A stretch of 43,847 bases of DNA from Streptomyces spiroverticillatus (GCA_014650415.1 BMUX01000036.1:1-43847); one strand, 5' to 3'. Shown: positions 1 through 8,440, numbered from the stretch's first letter. Numbers and translations: made by a program. The notes: generated by a model from the letters alone, not told the origin.

Positions 1-114
1 GTCACCGCGCAGTCTCGCAACTCAACTGCACCTCCTGCCCCGGCGCCGCCGAACCTCCAAAACATCCTGAACGTAAATGAGACGGGTGTAGCTCTTCTGT
101 GGGGATGTTCGTGA
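1..114. other. Left edge, probable end of the IS element
   Basis: No coding sequence is supported here. The stretch lies just past the stop of the transposase gene and should contain one end of that insertion sequence, but I could not pair a convincing terminal inverted repeat with the sequence near 2241-2282. Confidence 0.3.
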
Positions 115-1698
115 TCAGGCCGTGAGGTCGTAGGTGTGCTGGCCGGGTGCGGTGTGGAGGCGTTTGTGCTCGCGGGTTAGATGAAAGGTCCAGTACGTGT
201 CGAGGTCGTTGTTGGTGGTGAGTGTGCGGAGTTTGTGGATGGCCTCGGCTCCTGTGAGTCCCCAGCGGGCGCCGGTGATGTCGAGTCGGTCGCCCACGAT
301 GTGCCGGCAGGCGCCCTCGATTGCGCCGGTGGCGATCGGCCAGCCCGCCTTCAGGGCGGTGTCGTAGCGGAGCTGACCGAGGTGTCCGGTGAGGTAGCGG
401 ACGCAGGCGTTGACGCCTTCGCGCCGGTTGCCGCGCAGTGCGGCCCGGTCTGCCTGGGCGGTGATTTCGGTGGCGACGCGGTCGGCCTGGCCGTGGAGGA
501 TCGTGGTGAGGTGGCCCGCGACCCAGGCTTCGGCGGCCGGGGTGCCGGGCTTGTGGAAGCAGTGGGCCGCGTCCCAGACGTACTCACTCACGTGCACGAA
601 GTCGAGCAGGATGTGCACCTTGAGACCCCGCCGGTCGGCTTCGGCCTGGATCAGGGCGAGTTGGTGACGGGCGCCGTCGACCAGGACGACCCAGTCGCGC
701 AGGTGGTCGCGGTCGCGGGCGGTGGCCTGGTCGAACGCGGTGGCGATGACCTGTTCGGGCGGGTGGAGCAGGGAAGCGGTAAGCCATTTGCGGTGGGCTC
801 TCGGCCCGGGGCGGGGCGTGCGGGAGAGGGCGTTGCGGCCCTCGGGCGGGGCGATCACATCGTGTGGCCGGCGTGGTGCGGGATCGGCATCGAAGACGCA
901 GGCCAGGGTGGCCATCCGCTTGCGATGTGGCTTCTCGCCCGGGGCGAGCCGGGTCCGCAGAGCGTGCTGGCCGTTCAGATGCGCTTTGAGTGTCGCGGGG
1001 CGTAATGCCTCGGGACGCATCACGATGCCCTTGCCGTCGACCTGGATTACGAGGGTGGTGGAAGTGGTCGACGGGAGAGGGATCGTGCACCGGTAGAAGT
1101 CGTCGACGTCCATCGCCGCGGCGATGACCAGTTGTTCGGCCTGTCGTTTGCCCAGGACTTTTCCGCAGCGGCCCTCGATCGCCGCTTTTGCCTGGTCGTA
1201 GGAGCCGCGGACGGCTTCGAGTACGGCCAGGCGGCGCAAGCCGAACGAGTGCCGGCCCGCCGGCAGCGAGAGCTCGACGTCGGCGGGGTAGACGTTGCCC
1301 AGCCCTTTCTGCCGCCAGGCGGTCCGGGTCACGGTGACCGTGCCGAACAGGCAGGCCAGCTGCCGGGAATGGCCCGGCTCGCGGTGCGGACGCACCAGCC
1401 CGTCTGCACCCCGGACCACTTCCGTGGCCGCCGTGCGGGATCGTTGTTGGATCTTTTCCCGTTCTCGGGCGGCGCGGAGATCAAAGTGGTCCTGCAGCAG
1501 CAGCCGCAGCACTTCTCGGCCCCTGATCGCCACGAGTTCTTCCAGCTCGTGGTGGGCCAGGGCAGTCGCCTGCGGTCCTGCCAGCGTGCCTGTCAGGCAT
1601 TCGAAGGCACTTGCCGAGGCAGTGAACGCGTCGATGGCATCGAAGGTGTCGTACGGTTTCACCCGGCTCTTCTTTCTCCGGTTCGGATCGGTTCGCAC
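115..1698 (-). CDS. ISKra4-family transposase
   Basis: This 527-residue protein has the layout of ISKra4-type DDE transposases, which cut and rejoin the ends of their own insertion sequence. Candidate catalytic residues are D221 (in VIQVDGKG), D341 (in VVLVDGARHQ) and E461 (in GAIEGACRHIVGDR), followed by the conserved C-terminal part with the ITGARWGL stretch. The frame is open from start to stop and the length looks complete, so the element may still be active. A co-directional accessory gene ends 8 bases before the start codon, which implies a two-gene transcript. The family call rests on recognition of the sequence; the DDE assignment is by position and motif context, not by alignment. 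Confidence 0.85.
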   Translation of the reverse strand: MRTDPNRRKKSRVKPYDTFDAIDAFTASASAFECLTGTLAGPQATALAHHELEELVAIRGREVLRLLLQDHFDLRAAREREKIQQRSRTAATEVVRGADGLVRPHREPGHSRQLACLFGTVTVTRTAWRQKGLGNVYPADVELSLPAGRHSFGLRRLAVLEAVRGSYDQAKAAIEGRCGKVLGKRQAEQLVIAAAMDVDDFYRCTIPLPSTTSTTLVIQVDGKGIVMRPEALRPATLKAHLNGQHALRTRLAPGEKPHRKRMATLACVFDADPAPRRPHDVIAPPEGRNALSRTPRPGPRAHRKWLTASLLHPPEQVIATAFDQATARDRDHLRDWVVLVDGARHQLALIQAEADRRGLKVHILLDFVHVSEYVWDAAHCFHKPGTPAAEAWVAGHLTTILHGQADRVATEITAQADRAALRGNRREGVNACVRYLTGHLGQLRYDTALKAGWPIATGAIEGACRHIVGDRLDITGARWGLTGAEAIHKLRTLTTNNDLDTYWTFHLTREHKRLHTAPGQHTYDLTA

Positions 1699-1706
1699 CT
1701 TCGAAC

Positions 1707-2240
1707 CTAGAGAGAAGAGCCTTTATCATTCAGCGAGTTCACCGATTCCGCCGGACCAGGGTGAGCCGGGGAGAACCGTCCGGGCTGGTCCTCGATCAGC
1801 CAGCCGCGCTGCACCAGCCGCTTCAGTTTCCCCCGCGTCCCCTCGATCTTTCCGGTCACCGCGGGCAGCCCGATGCGGGGCGCAATCTGCTTCGCCTGCA
1901 TCGGCGCGGATGCGTCCGCGATCACCTCCACGATGTCCCGGTAGACATCTGGCAGGACGTCTGCGGTGAGCCCTTCCCGCCAGTGCGGCACCATGATCGC
2001 CCCCACCACCCGCACCTCGGGAACCACCGACTGCTGCAACGAGGCCGCCGCTGCCGTTTCCTGGCCGGACAGTTCCGCGAGGACCGCGGCCACCGTCTCG
2101 CGCGTCACCCTCAGCCTCGACCACGCCTCCCGCTCACTTACCAGCAGTCCCGTCAACTCCGCGATCTTCTCCTGGAGTTCCTCGACCCGGGCAGCGGCCG
2201 CCGCCTCCCGCGCTTCCAATTCCTCGACCAACGACACCAT
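1707..2240 (-). CDS. IS accessory protein with coiled coil and winged-helix-like part
   Basis: A 177-residue protein encoded directly upstream of the transposase on the same strand. Residues about 1-45 are rich in Glu, Ala and Leu with heptad character (MVSLVEELEAREAAAAARVE), suggesting a coiled coil. Residues about 95-160 read like a small helical DNA-binding fold (DVYRDIVEVIADA, then KLKRLVQRGWLIEDQPGRFS, typical of a winged-helix wing). Genes of this kind are commonly found beside ISKra4 transposases in Streptomyces; a role in binding the element or regulating the transposase is inference. The start at 2240 leaves only about 40 bases to the next gene, so the element's outer end must lie there. 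Confidence 0.6.
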   Translation of the reverse strand: MVSLVEELEAREAAAAARVEELQEKIAELTGLLVSEREAWSRLRVTRETVAAVLAELSGQETAAAASLQQSVVPEVRVVGAIMVPHWREGLTADVLPDVYRDIVEVIADASAPMQAKQIAPRIGLPAVTGKIEGTRGKLKRLVQRGWLIEDQPGRFSPAHPGPAESVNSLNDKGSSL

Positions 2241-2282
2241 CCATGCCCCCTACCCGAACACCGCGGTCAGGCCCTGGCCACA

Positions 2283-2942
2283 ATGTCCAGCATGGCAGCC
2301 ATCTCTCCCGCGTCCAGACTGATCACTGCAGCAGCCCGGGAACGGTTGCGCCCGTTGGGCCTGCGCCAGCAGGGCAGGTCCCGTATCTGGATCGACGATC
2401 ACGGCTGGTGGATCACCGTCGTCGAGTTCTCCTCGCCCCGCTGGAGCCAGGGAAGCGGACTGACCGTGGGAGCCATGTGGCTGTGGCAGGACCTCGCCCA
2501 CCTGGCCTTCGACTTCCACGAGCAGGTACGAACGGCAGAAGACTTCCGCAACGAGAGACAGTTCACCTCCGCCGCGGCCACGCTCGCCCAGGAAGCCGAG
2601 CAACGGATCGAGGACTTCAGGACCCGCTTCGCGGACCTCAACAGCGCCGCCACCACGTTGATCGAACGCCCCAGCAGGACCGGCTACCTCTGGGAAGACT
2701 TCAACGCCGGCATTGCCGCCGCACTGACGGGACAACCTGGAATCGCCCGTCACCGCCTCGCCCGCATACAGCGCGAAGACCCCATCGCGGACTGGATCAC
2801 CGAACTACAACAAACCGCCCGGACTGTCTCTGAACTCGCGGAGGACACGACAGCTCTCCAGGACTGGGCGCAGGCCAGGATCACTTCGTGCAGGGAGAAG
2901 CTATCTCTCCCACCTCTGCCGAACCCGCTGAGCACTGCCTGA
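2283..2942 (+). CDS. Conserved hypothetical protein, DUF4304-like
   Basis: A 219-residue cytoplasmic protein with no signal peptide or membrane segment. Its N-terminal half carries a pattern I associate with small DUF4304-like actinobacterial proteins: RLRPLGLRQQGRSRIW, then WWITVVEF and GLTVGAMWLW. The C-terminal half is helical and charged. No biochemical function is known to me. ATG codons at 2283 and 2292 are both possible and neither has a good Shine-Dalgarno sequence. The start sits 42 bases from the divergent IS gene, so the insertion has probably replaced the native promoter. Expression, if any, may depend on the IS. Confidence 0.6.
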   Translation: MSSMAAISPASRLITAAARERLRPLGLRQQGRSRIWIDDHGWWITVVEFSSPRWSQGSGLTVGAMWLWQDLAHLAFDFHEQVRTAEDFRNERQFTSAAATLAQEAEQRIEDFRTRFADLNSAATTLIERPSRTGYLWEDFNAGIAAALTGQPGIARHRLARIQREDPIADWITELQQTARTVSELAEDTTALQDWAQARITSCREKLSLPPLPNPLSTA

Positions 2943-2965
2943 CCGGGCGCCAGCGTTCTTGCAGC

Positions 2966-3646
2966 TCAGCCCCTTCCCCGAGAACGAGCCGCACCCACCT
3001 CGATCTGACCTGTCCCCAGGACGTGCGAGGCGAGGACCGCGGCGGCGGTGGCGAGGGCCGCCTTGCCCAGCAGGGCGGGGGCGAGGTGGCGGGGCCTGAG
3101 CCGGACGGCGTACTTCTCGATGCCCCGGTCCGCCACGCGGTGGGCCTCGGACTGGGACCGCAGGGTGGGCGGCCCGGGGACGAGGGTCCTGCCGGTGAGC
3201 ACGGGGCCGCCGGGCAGCGAGGGGGGCATGGGGGGAAGGCCGGGCATGCCGGGCCGTACCGCGTCGCCCGCCGCCTCCGCGCAGGTCCTGAGCCTGGTCG
3301 CGGTGTCCCGGAACTCCGCTACCGCCGCGAGGACTTGGCGGTACGCGTCCGCCGCGCCCGCCGGGTCCGCGTCCGCCTCCAGGAGACGGCCGAGGCGGTA
3401 CGCGGCCTGGTAGTGCCGCGGATCGTCGTCCAACGTGCGCCGGAACTGGACCCGTGCCTCGGCGTGCCGGGCGGTGTCTGTGAGGCAGATCCCGAGCGCG
3501 TAGCGGGCCGCAAGGTCGCCGGGGTGCTGCTGGAGGTGTTCCTGGAGCAGGACCAGCGCCTCCTCCGGGCGGCCCCGGCGGTGCAGGTCGCCCGCCCGCT
3601 CGTACAGGGGCCTGTCGTCCTCGTTGCCAGCTGCCGAAGTGGTCAT
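2966..3646 (-). CDS. Tetratricopeptide-repeat protein with C-terminal hydrophobic segment
   Basis: A 226-residue protein with about three TPR units over residues 12-115 (for example YERAGDLHRRGRPEEALVLL, then ALGICLTDTARHAEA, then AAYRLGRLLEADADPAGAA). TPRs are helix-pair scaffolds for protein contacts. A Pro/Gly-rich stretch follows (PGMPGLPPMPPSLPGG), then a basic segment and a hydrophobic run near the C-terminus (ALLGKAALATAAAVLASHVL) that could be a membrane anchor. The start at 3646 is preferred over an in-frame start at 3697 because a purine-rich AAGGGGGCGG lies just upstream. The tail after the hydrophobic run is short and basic. The partner is unknown. Confidence 0.65.
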   Translation of the reverse strand: MTTSAAGNEDDRPLYERAGDLHRRGRPEEALVLLQEHLQQHPGDLAARYALGICLTDTARHAEARVQFRRTLDDDPRHYQAAYRLGRLLEADADPAGAADAYRQVLAAVAEFRDTATRLRTCAEAAGDAVRPGMPGLPPMPPSLPGGPVLTGRTLVPGPPTLRSQSEAHRVADRGIEKYAVRLRPRHLAPALLGKAALATAAAVLASHVLGTGQIEVGAARSRGRG

Positions 3647-3951
3647 GCCGCCCCCTTGCCCTTGCTGTGATCCCCCGCATACTCCGCGTAGCAGCATTGT
3701 GGAGTCCCGTCTGCCGGACCGGGAGGCGAAGCGCGCGAATCCCCGTGGGGCGGCGGCTCTTCTGCGGCGATCGACCCCCTACCGCTGGACCTTCTGTACG
3801 TGCATGGTGTCCGCATCAAGGATGGCACCGTTGGCCGACCTGGGGGTGAACCGCGGTACGGGAAGACTGGCTGGAGGGTGCTTGCTGTGGGTAGTTGGGC
3901 TTGGAGCCGGGCGGCCCGAAATGCGGCACACCGCCCGGCGAAAACGGCTCG
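3647..3951. other. Intergenic region with TPR-gene promoter side and a hairpin
   Basis: About 300 bases between two minus-strand genes. Apart from the hairpin listed separately at 3906-3939 and the presumed promoter of the TPR gene, I see no gene, tRNA or repeat. Confidence 0.5.
3906..3939 (-). terminator. Hairpin terminator after the exported-protein gene
   Basis: A perfect 9-bp stem, GCCGGGCGG (3906-3914) with CCGCCCGGC (3931-3939), and a 16-base loop, starting 12 bases past the stop of the minus-strand gene at 3952. There is no clear U tract, which is common for actinomycete terminators. Confidence 0.5.
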
Positions 3952-4623
3952 CTAGGGCCAGACAGTGAGGTCGACCGTGAGGAAGTCACCGTCGTCGCGG
4001 GTCTGGGGACCCTCGCGGACCGTGACCAGCCCCACGTGGTCTCTGCTCAGTACGCAGATGCGCGAACCCTTGGTCAGGGCGGGCTTCCTGATGATGTTTG
4101 TGTACCGGGTATCGGCTTTGCACTCCTCCAGCGAGCCCTTCTGTCCGGGGTCGAGCTTGACGAGGTTTCCCCGGGACTCCAGTCCGTTGAAGGAGTTGTA
4201 GATGATGTCGCCCCGGGGGCCGTCCGGTGCGTGGAGCTGTATGGGGTTGTCCGCGAGCAGGATGTAGAAGTCCGAGGGCATTCTGATGTTGGCCTTGGAA
4301 AGGGTCGTGGGGTTCGGCACCGGGGGCGCTGTGTCCGGCGGTGCCTGGGAGGCCGAGCCGGTGCCGACGGTGTGGGTGACCGTCACAGTGGGCTGCGGTG
4401 CGGGGGCCGATGCCCGTGCGGTCGGGGAGTTCAGCACGGTGGGGAGGCCGAAGAAGCCAAGAAGCACACCTGCGACGCCGGCCAGTGCGGAAACCACCGC
4501 AGCCCATTCGCCGAGACGGCGGGAGGAAGGCGTCGGGGAGGGCGGTACGAGCGGCTGCGGCGGGGCAGGTGTCGGTGGAACGGGGGCGGGTGATCCTGTG
4601 CTGTCCGGGTTCGGACCGCTCAT
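3952..4623 (-). CDS. Membrane-anchored exported protein, function unknown
   Basis: A 223-residue protein with a Pro-rich, presumably cytoplasmic N-terminus (residues 1-34), one hydrophobic segment at about 40-62 (WAAVVSALAGVAGVLLGFFG) and a Pro/Thr/Ala-rich spacer to about residue 105. A small outer domain follows, containing two cysteines (in LEECKAD and SRICVLS) that could form a disulfide. This topology fits a signal-anchor protein with an extracellular domain. I do not recognise the domain. The start is well supported by AAGGAG at 4632-4637. A dyad and a hairpin lie upstream, and a terminator-like hairpin follows, so it appears to be transcribed alone. Confidence 0.65.
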   Translation of the reverse strand: MSGPNPDSTGSPAPVPPTPAPPQPLVPPSPTPSSRRLGEWAAVVSALAGVAGVLLGFFGLPTVLNSPTARASAPAPQPTVTVTHTVGTGSASQAPPDTAPPVPNPTTLSKANIRMPSDFYILLADNPIQLHAPDGPRGDIIYNSFNGLESRGNLVKLDPGQKGSLEECKADTRYTNIIRKPALTKGSRICVLSRDHVGLVTVREGPQTRDDGDFLTVDLTVWP

Positions 4624-4664
4624 GAAGCGACTCCTTCAAGGGGGTGCGGATGCAACACTGGCCT

Positions 4665-4691
4665 CAACTGGCCAATCTCTAGAGCCAGTTG
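4665..4691 (-). promoter_or_regulatory. Dyad upstream of exported-protein gene, operator candidate
   Basis: CAACTGGC (4665-4672) and GCCAGTTG (4684-4691) are perfect inverted copies around an 11-base centre, about 42-68 bases upstream of the start codon at 4623. Position and symmetry suit a repressor site or part of the promoter; no regulator is known. Confidence 0.35.
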
Positions 4692-4811
4692 ATACCAGTG
4701 ATTCCGTGGTGGCAACGCACCGTCCGAAGGCAGGTGCCTGGTCCGCCTCCCGCGCAACGTTGGTCGGGACATCTGACGATCGATAAACCTTCTTCGCGGC
4801 TGCCGAACGCT

Positions 4812-4839
4812 GTCCGCCGAGCGCTCGTGCTCGGCGGAC
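4812..4839. other. Perfect 10-bp stem hairpin
   Basis: GTCCGCCGAG (4812-4821) and CTCGGCGGAC (4830-4839) pair perfectly around an 8-base loop. No T tract follows on either strand. It lies in the gap between the exported-protein gene and the regulator remnant, so it could be a transcription barrier or part of an old mobile-element end. Confidence 0.45.
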
Positions 4840-4959
4840 GAGGGAGAGATGATCAAGAGACGGGGACGCAACCGGACAGTTGAGCTCCCCAATTCAAGGC
4901 GCAGCCCAGACCAGAAGATAGAGAACAGGCCGCAGGCGGCAACTACTGACCGCTACGGC

Positions 4960-5015
4960 TGCTCTTGATCACGCGGAAGTACTCGATCGGTGCTCTTGAT
5001 CACGCGGAAGTGCTC
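4960..5015. repeat. 25-bp direct repeat, 31-bp period
   Basis: Copy A (4960-4984) and copy B (4991-5015) share GCTCTTGATCACGCGGAAGT and differ at one base of 25. Their starts are 31 bases apart, about three helical turns. Copy B overlaps the stop codon of the regulator remnant. It could be tandem protein-binding sites or a duplication scar. Confidence 0.7.
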
Positions 5016-5578
5016 ACGAAGCCGCGGAACCTACAGTGGTGGTGAAAGCGTTGGCCGGGTCGCGGAGCTGGGTGATGAGGTGTTCGGTTTCGGGTTCCAT
5101 GCTGACGTCCAGGCTGGTGTTGATCTTCCGGATCATCTGGATGGCGGCCTGGATGCCGGGCCGGTTGTTACGGGCGGCTTCGAGGCGGAGCAGGTCGCGG
5201 TGGAGGAGCTCGGCGCTTTCGTCGACTTCGAGGCCGAGGGCGAGTGCTGCTCCGGCTTTGTCGTAGAGGCCGTGGGCGGTGTGGTGCTGTGCGGCGGCGT
5301 GGGCGATGTCGGTGATCCTGGTGATCATTTCCTGTTGGAGAGAGAAGGCCCAGCTGGGGGCGTAGGTCCCGAAGGGGCGGCCGCGGACCAGGGCGAGCGC
5401 CTCGTCCAGTGGGGCGATCGTCTTGGTGGCGAGGCCGTGTTCGGCCAGGCGCAGGAAGGCGTGCCAGTCGCAGGTGAAGTCGGGGTGCAGGGCGTAGGGG
5501 GTGCCGGCCCTGCGGCGGATGACGTACGGGTCGCCGTCCTCGGCTTTCCCGAGCCGTTTGCGCAGGTTGGTCATCCGG
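5014..5578 (-). pseudogene. C-terminal remnant of a BTAD transcriptional regulator
   Basis: About 185 residues match the bacterial transcriptional activator domain (BTAD) found in SARP-like and large LysM/BTAD regulators of Streptomyces. Recognisable stretches are NLRKRLG, GTPYALHPDFTCDWHAFLRL, LDEALALVRGRPFG, then EVDESAELLHRDLLRLEAA and a closing INTSLDVSMEPETEHLI. The DNA-binding and other N-terminal domains are missing. The reading frame continues upstream to 5634, but beyond about 5575 its residues are only the antisense of the amidohydrolase. The natural stop is kept. It should be inert unless it acts as a free BTAD fragment. Confidence 0.7.
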
Positions 5579-6613
5579 ATCGACTGCCACGTCCACCTCG
5601 CCCAACCCCCCCGACCGCCCGCACTACCGACCACCGGCGGTCAGGTGCTTGCCGCGCTGCCCTCGCTTCGCGACCTGCTGGACCGGGGGTTCACCACTGT
5701 CCGCGACCTCGGCAGCGTGCCCGATGACCCGCCCACCGTCCACCTCAGACACGCGCTGGAGGCGGGCGTCATTACCGGCCCGCGCCTCCTGCTGGCACCG
5801 CACATCATCTCCGCACGGGCCGGGCACGGCGACCGCTCCCCCTTCGACGCGTTCTCCGACGGCCAGGAGGCCGGAGCGGTCGCCGACGGTGCGGCCGAAG
5901 TGGTACGCCGCGTCCGGCTCGAAGCACGGCTTCAAGCGGACTGGATCAAGTGCGTCGCCACCGGAGGTATCACCAGCCCCACCGACGACCCCGCGCGCGT
6001 GACCTACAGCCAGGACGAACTCGACGCTCTCGTAGCGACTGCCACCGATCTCGGTCTGCCGTGTGCCGCTCACGCCTTCTCCGACGAGGGCATCACCCGC
6101 GCGGTCCGAGCAGGGGTGCGCTCCGTCGAACACGCCTGCCTGGCCACACCTCCCGTGCTCGACCTCCTGGCCGAGCACCGTGTCTTCCTCGTGCCCACGC
6201 TGTACGGAGTGACGTTCTTCCTCGACCGCCTCGACGACGACGGCTACTGGGAGGGCCGGTGCGGCGAGCGCGAGAAGGTGGCCCGGTACGCCGAGACCAT
6301 GCGCGGCCACGGCGCGCGGGTCGCCGCCTGCCGGGCCACGGTGGCCTACGGCACCGACGCGGGCATGTTCCCCCATCGGGACAACTGGCGGGAGTTCCCC
6401 GCCATGACCACCGCCGGCCTGAGCCCCGAAGAAGCCCTGCGCTCGGCCACCGCCACGGCCGCCGCACTCCTCCAACGCCCCCAGCTGGGTGCCATCCGTC
6501 CCGGCGCACAAGCCGATCTCATCGCCGTCCCGGGCGACCCGCTGCACGACATCGACGTGATGAGCGCCGTCGACTTCGTCATGCAGCACGGCATCGTCCG
6601 CCACACCCCGTAG
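5579..6613 (+). pseudogene. Amidohydrolase (imidazolonepropionase-like), N-terminally truncated
   Basis: This frame encodes the metal-dependent amidohydrolase barrel. Metal and catalytic residues are all visible: HxH in DCHVHL (codons 5588-5596), the bridging Lys in WIKCVATGG (5948), His in AAHAFSDEG (6071), His in VEHACL (6131) and Asp in YGTDAG (6356). The C-terminal strands of the beta-sandwich (LGAIRPGAQADLIAVPGDPL) are present. The N-terminal half of the sandwich and the usual start are missing: homology begins at IDCHVH, where the antisense regulator remnant ends. Translation could start only at codons inside foreign sequence (for example 5501). It may be inactive despite intact active-site residues. 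It is followed 90 bases later by the decarboxylase. Confidence 0.7.
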
Positions 6614-6703
6614 ACCGCCAACCCGAGCCAGCGCCGTCAGCCTCCCGGACCTGGGAGGAACCACCACTACTTCCACACGCAGCACGAGCGAGAGGTTCTT
6701 TCC

Positions 6704-7861
6704 ATGGTGCACCTGCCTTCGGCTGATGACGTACGGATCCCTGACGACCCGACGGGGAGCAACTGCGGCTCCGACCGGGACGTGGCGCTCCTGAAGGACC
6801 TGGCGGCGCAGATACTGGGCGAACGCGATCACATGGTCGGCTTCCCGGTGAACCTGGACTTCGACTACCGCCCCCTGGCGGACTTCCTCCAGGTGCACGG
6901 CAACAACGTCGGCGGCCCGGGCACGGACAGCGAGTACCACCTGCACAGCAAGGTGTTCGAACGCGCAGTGGTGTCCTTCTTCGCCCGCCTGGCAGGCGAC
7001 GACGACGCCTTCGGATACGTCACCTCCGGCGGCACGGAGGGCAACCTCTACGGGTGCTACCTGGGCCGCGAACGCTTCCCCGAAGCTGTGCTGTACGCCT
7101 CGGAGACCACCCACTACTCGATGCCGAAGATCGCCCGCCTCCTGGGCATGGACTACGTCGCCGTTGAGACGGGGCCCGACCGGGCAATGGACCTTGCCGC
7201 CCTGCGCCGCCACCACTCCTCCCGCAAGGGCCGCCCCGCCGTCGTGGTGGCCACCATCGGCACGACCACCGGAGGAGCCGAGGACGACCTGGCAGGCATC
7301 CGCGGTGCGCTCGCGGACGCGGGCACCGACCAGGTGCACCTCCACTCCGATGCAGCGTTCGGCGGGCTGATCGCAGCCCTCGCCCCCGAACCGAGGCCGT
7401 GGGCCTTCGAGTCCGGCGCTGACAGCGTCGCCATCAGCGGACACAAGATGCTCGGCGCGCCCTTTCCCTGCGGCATCGCGCTGGCCCGGCCCGAACACGT
7501 CGACGCGATCCGCCGCGAGGGCATCGCGGTAGGCAGCGACGACGACACCATCACCGGCTCACGCGACGCCTTCACCCCGCTGCTCCTGTGGTACGAACTC
7601 CGACGCCTGGGCCGCACCGGACTCCAGCGCAGAGTCGCCCACTGCCTGGCCACCGCCGAATACGCCGAACAACGCCTGCGCGAAGAGGGACTGCACCCCC
7701 AACGCGCCCCCGGCAGCAACACCGTCCTCTTCGAAACCCCAGCCGCCGACATCTGCGCACGCTGGAACCTGCTCACCGTCGGCGACCAAGCCCATCTCAT
7801 CGCCATGCCACACGTCACCGGCGAGCACATCGACAGACTCTGCGCCGACCTGCGCACCTGA
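6704..7861 (+). CDS. hdc: PLP-dependent histidine decarboxylase-like enzyme
   Basis: A 385-residue group II pyridoxal-phosphate decarboxylase. The phosphate-binding motif TSGGTEGN is at residues 107-114, the cofactor-ring Asp is D216 (HLHSDAAFGG) and the Schiff-base lysine is K248 in ISGHKMLGAPFPCG, close to the SGHK motif of bacterial histidine decarboxylases. Length and motif spacing are those of a complete Hdc, which releases CO2 from histidine to give histamine; related subgroups act on other amino acids, so the substrate is inferred. The start at 6704 has GAGAGG about 9 bases upstream. It follows the truncated amidohydrolase on the same strand and may once have formed an operon with it. 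No link to the polyene is evident. Confidence 0.8.
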   Translation: MVHLPSADDVRIPDDPTGSNCGSDRDVALLKDLAAQILGERDHMVGFPVNLDFDYRPLADFLQVHGNNVGGPGTDSEYHLHSKVFERAVVSFFARLAGDDDAFGYVTSGGTEGNLYGCYLGRERFPEAVLYASETTHYSMPKIARLLGMDYVAVETGPDRAMDLAALRRHHSSRKGRPAVVVATIGTTTGGAEDDLAGIRGALADAGTDQVHLHSDAAFGGLIAALAPEPRPWAFESGADSVAISGHKMLGAPFPCGIALARPEHVDAIRREGIAVGSDDDTITGSRDAFTPLLLWYELRRLGRTGLQRRVAHCLATAEYAEQRLREEGLHPQRAPGSNTVLFETPAADICARWNLLTVGDQAHLIAMPHVTGEHIDRLCADLRT

Positions 7862-7960
7862 CCCCACTCCCACAGAGCGGGGCGAGGTCCTTCTGACGCC
7901 GGCCCTGCAGGGATAGCAGCGGACCGTCCGCAATGCGCACAGTCATGAGGACTCAAGATC

Positions 7961-7995
7961 GACGGCGCGGGCGGAAGCTAGCTGGCCGCGCCGTC
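7961..7995 (+). terminator. Hairpin downstream of the decarboxylase
   Basis: GACGGCGCGG (7961-7970) pairs perfectly with CCGCGCCGTC (7986-7995) around a 15-base loop, 100 bases after the decarboxylase stop. It is a plausible U-less terminator. Confidence 0.4.
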
Positions 7996-8119
7996 GCGCG
8001 AGTTGGTCACTTCTACACCGCAAGGCCGCCCGCCGACAAGTGGCGGACGGCCACGACTCCGCTGGCTGTGCACCCAAGCGGCCGCTGCGCGTGCCGCGGG
8101 AATGATCCGAACCTGGTGT

Positions 8120-8247
8120 CTAGTGCTTCGTTCGAGTGAACTCGTCACTGTCAATGTAGAAGTTGCCGTCCTTCGTTTCGCCGTCGATCTTCTCTACGAC
8201 GTAGAAGTACTTGTACTCACCGCCTGAGAAGGGGCCACGCGTCGCAC
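8120..8247 (-). pseudogene. C-terminal tail of an unidentified protein
   Basis: Read on the minus strand, this stretch encodes a protein-like tail ending in a stop at 8120-8122: GGEYKYFYVVEKIDGE, then TKDGNFYIDSDEF, then TRTKH. Aromatic and charged residues alternate as in beta strands. An in-frame TAA lies upstream near 8262 and no ATG is present, so only a fragment remains. I do not recognise the family. Confidence 0.35.
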
Positions 8248-8440
8248 TAATCCCAGGCCTCAACCATTAGGTCGGGCCGACACCTCAGTAGTCGTTCATG
8301 GCACCAGCGCACCACGCGGGCCTCGGTCTCTTCGGGAGCTCAGAGCTCGCGTGTTGAAAGAGGTCTCCGTGTGGAGGGCTCGCACCACCGTGCTATCGAA
8401 AAGCAGCCGCTGAACGGGACGGGTGGTGAGTTTTGATTAG

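Larger units (their letters stand above)
4624..5013. other. Intergenic region with dyads and a direct repeat
   Basis: About 390 bases without a gene. It contains an 8-bp dyad (4665-4691), a 10-bp hairpin (4812-4839), the motif TGATCAAGAG (4850-4859) and two copies of a 25-bp direct repeat (4960-5015) that carry the inverted form CTCTTGATCA. The promoter of the gene starting at 4623 should be here. Confidence 0.5.

Noticed and set aside
181..1005. Plus-strand open frame over the transposase
   Set aside because: Antisense of the ISKra4 transposase, with low-complexity Gly/Val/Ala composition and no motif.
1761..2282. N-terminal extension of the DUF4304-like gene
   Set aside because: The upstream part is antisense to the IS accessory gene and Pro/Arg/His-rich; the recognisable protein begins at about 2283.
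5624..7498. 624-codon minus-strand frame across amidohydrolase and decarboxylase
   Set aside because: Antisense to two genes with clear catalytic motifs; its own sequence shows no recognisable domain.
7933..8227. Short plus-strand frames after the decarboxylase
   Set aside because: No ribosome site or protein-like composition, and they run opposite a better minus-strand protein tail.
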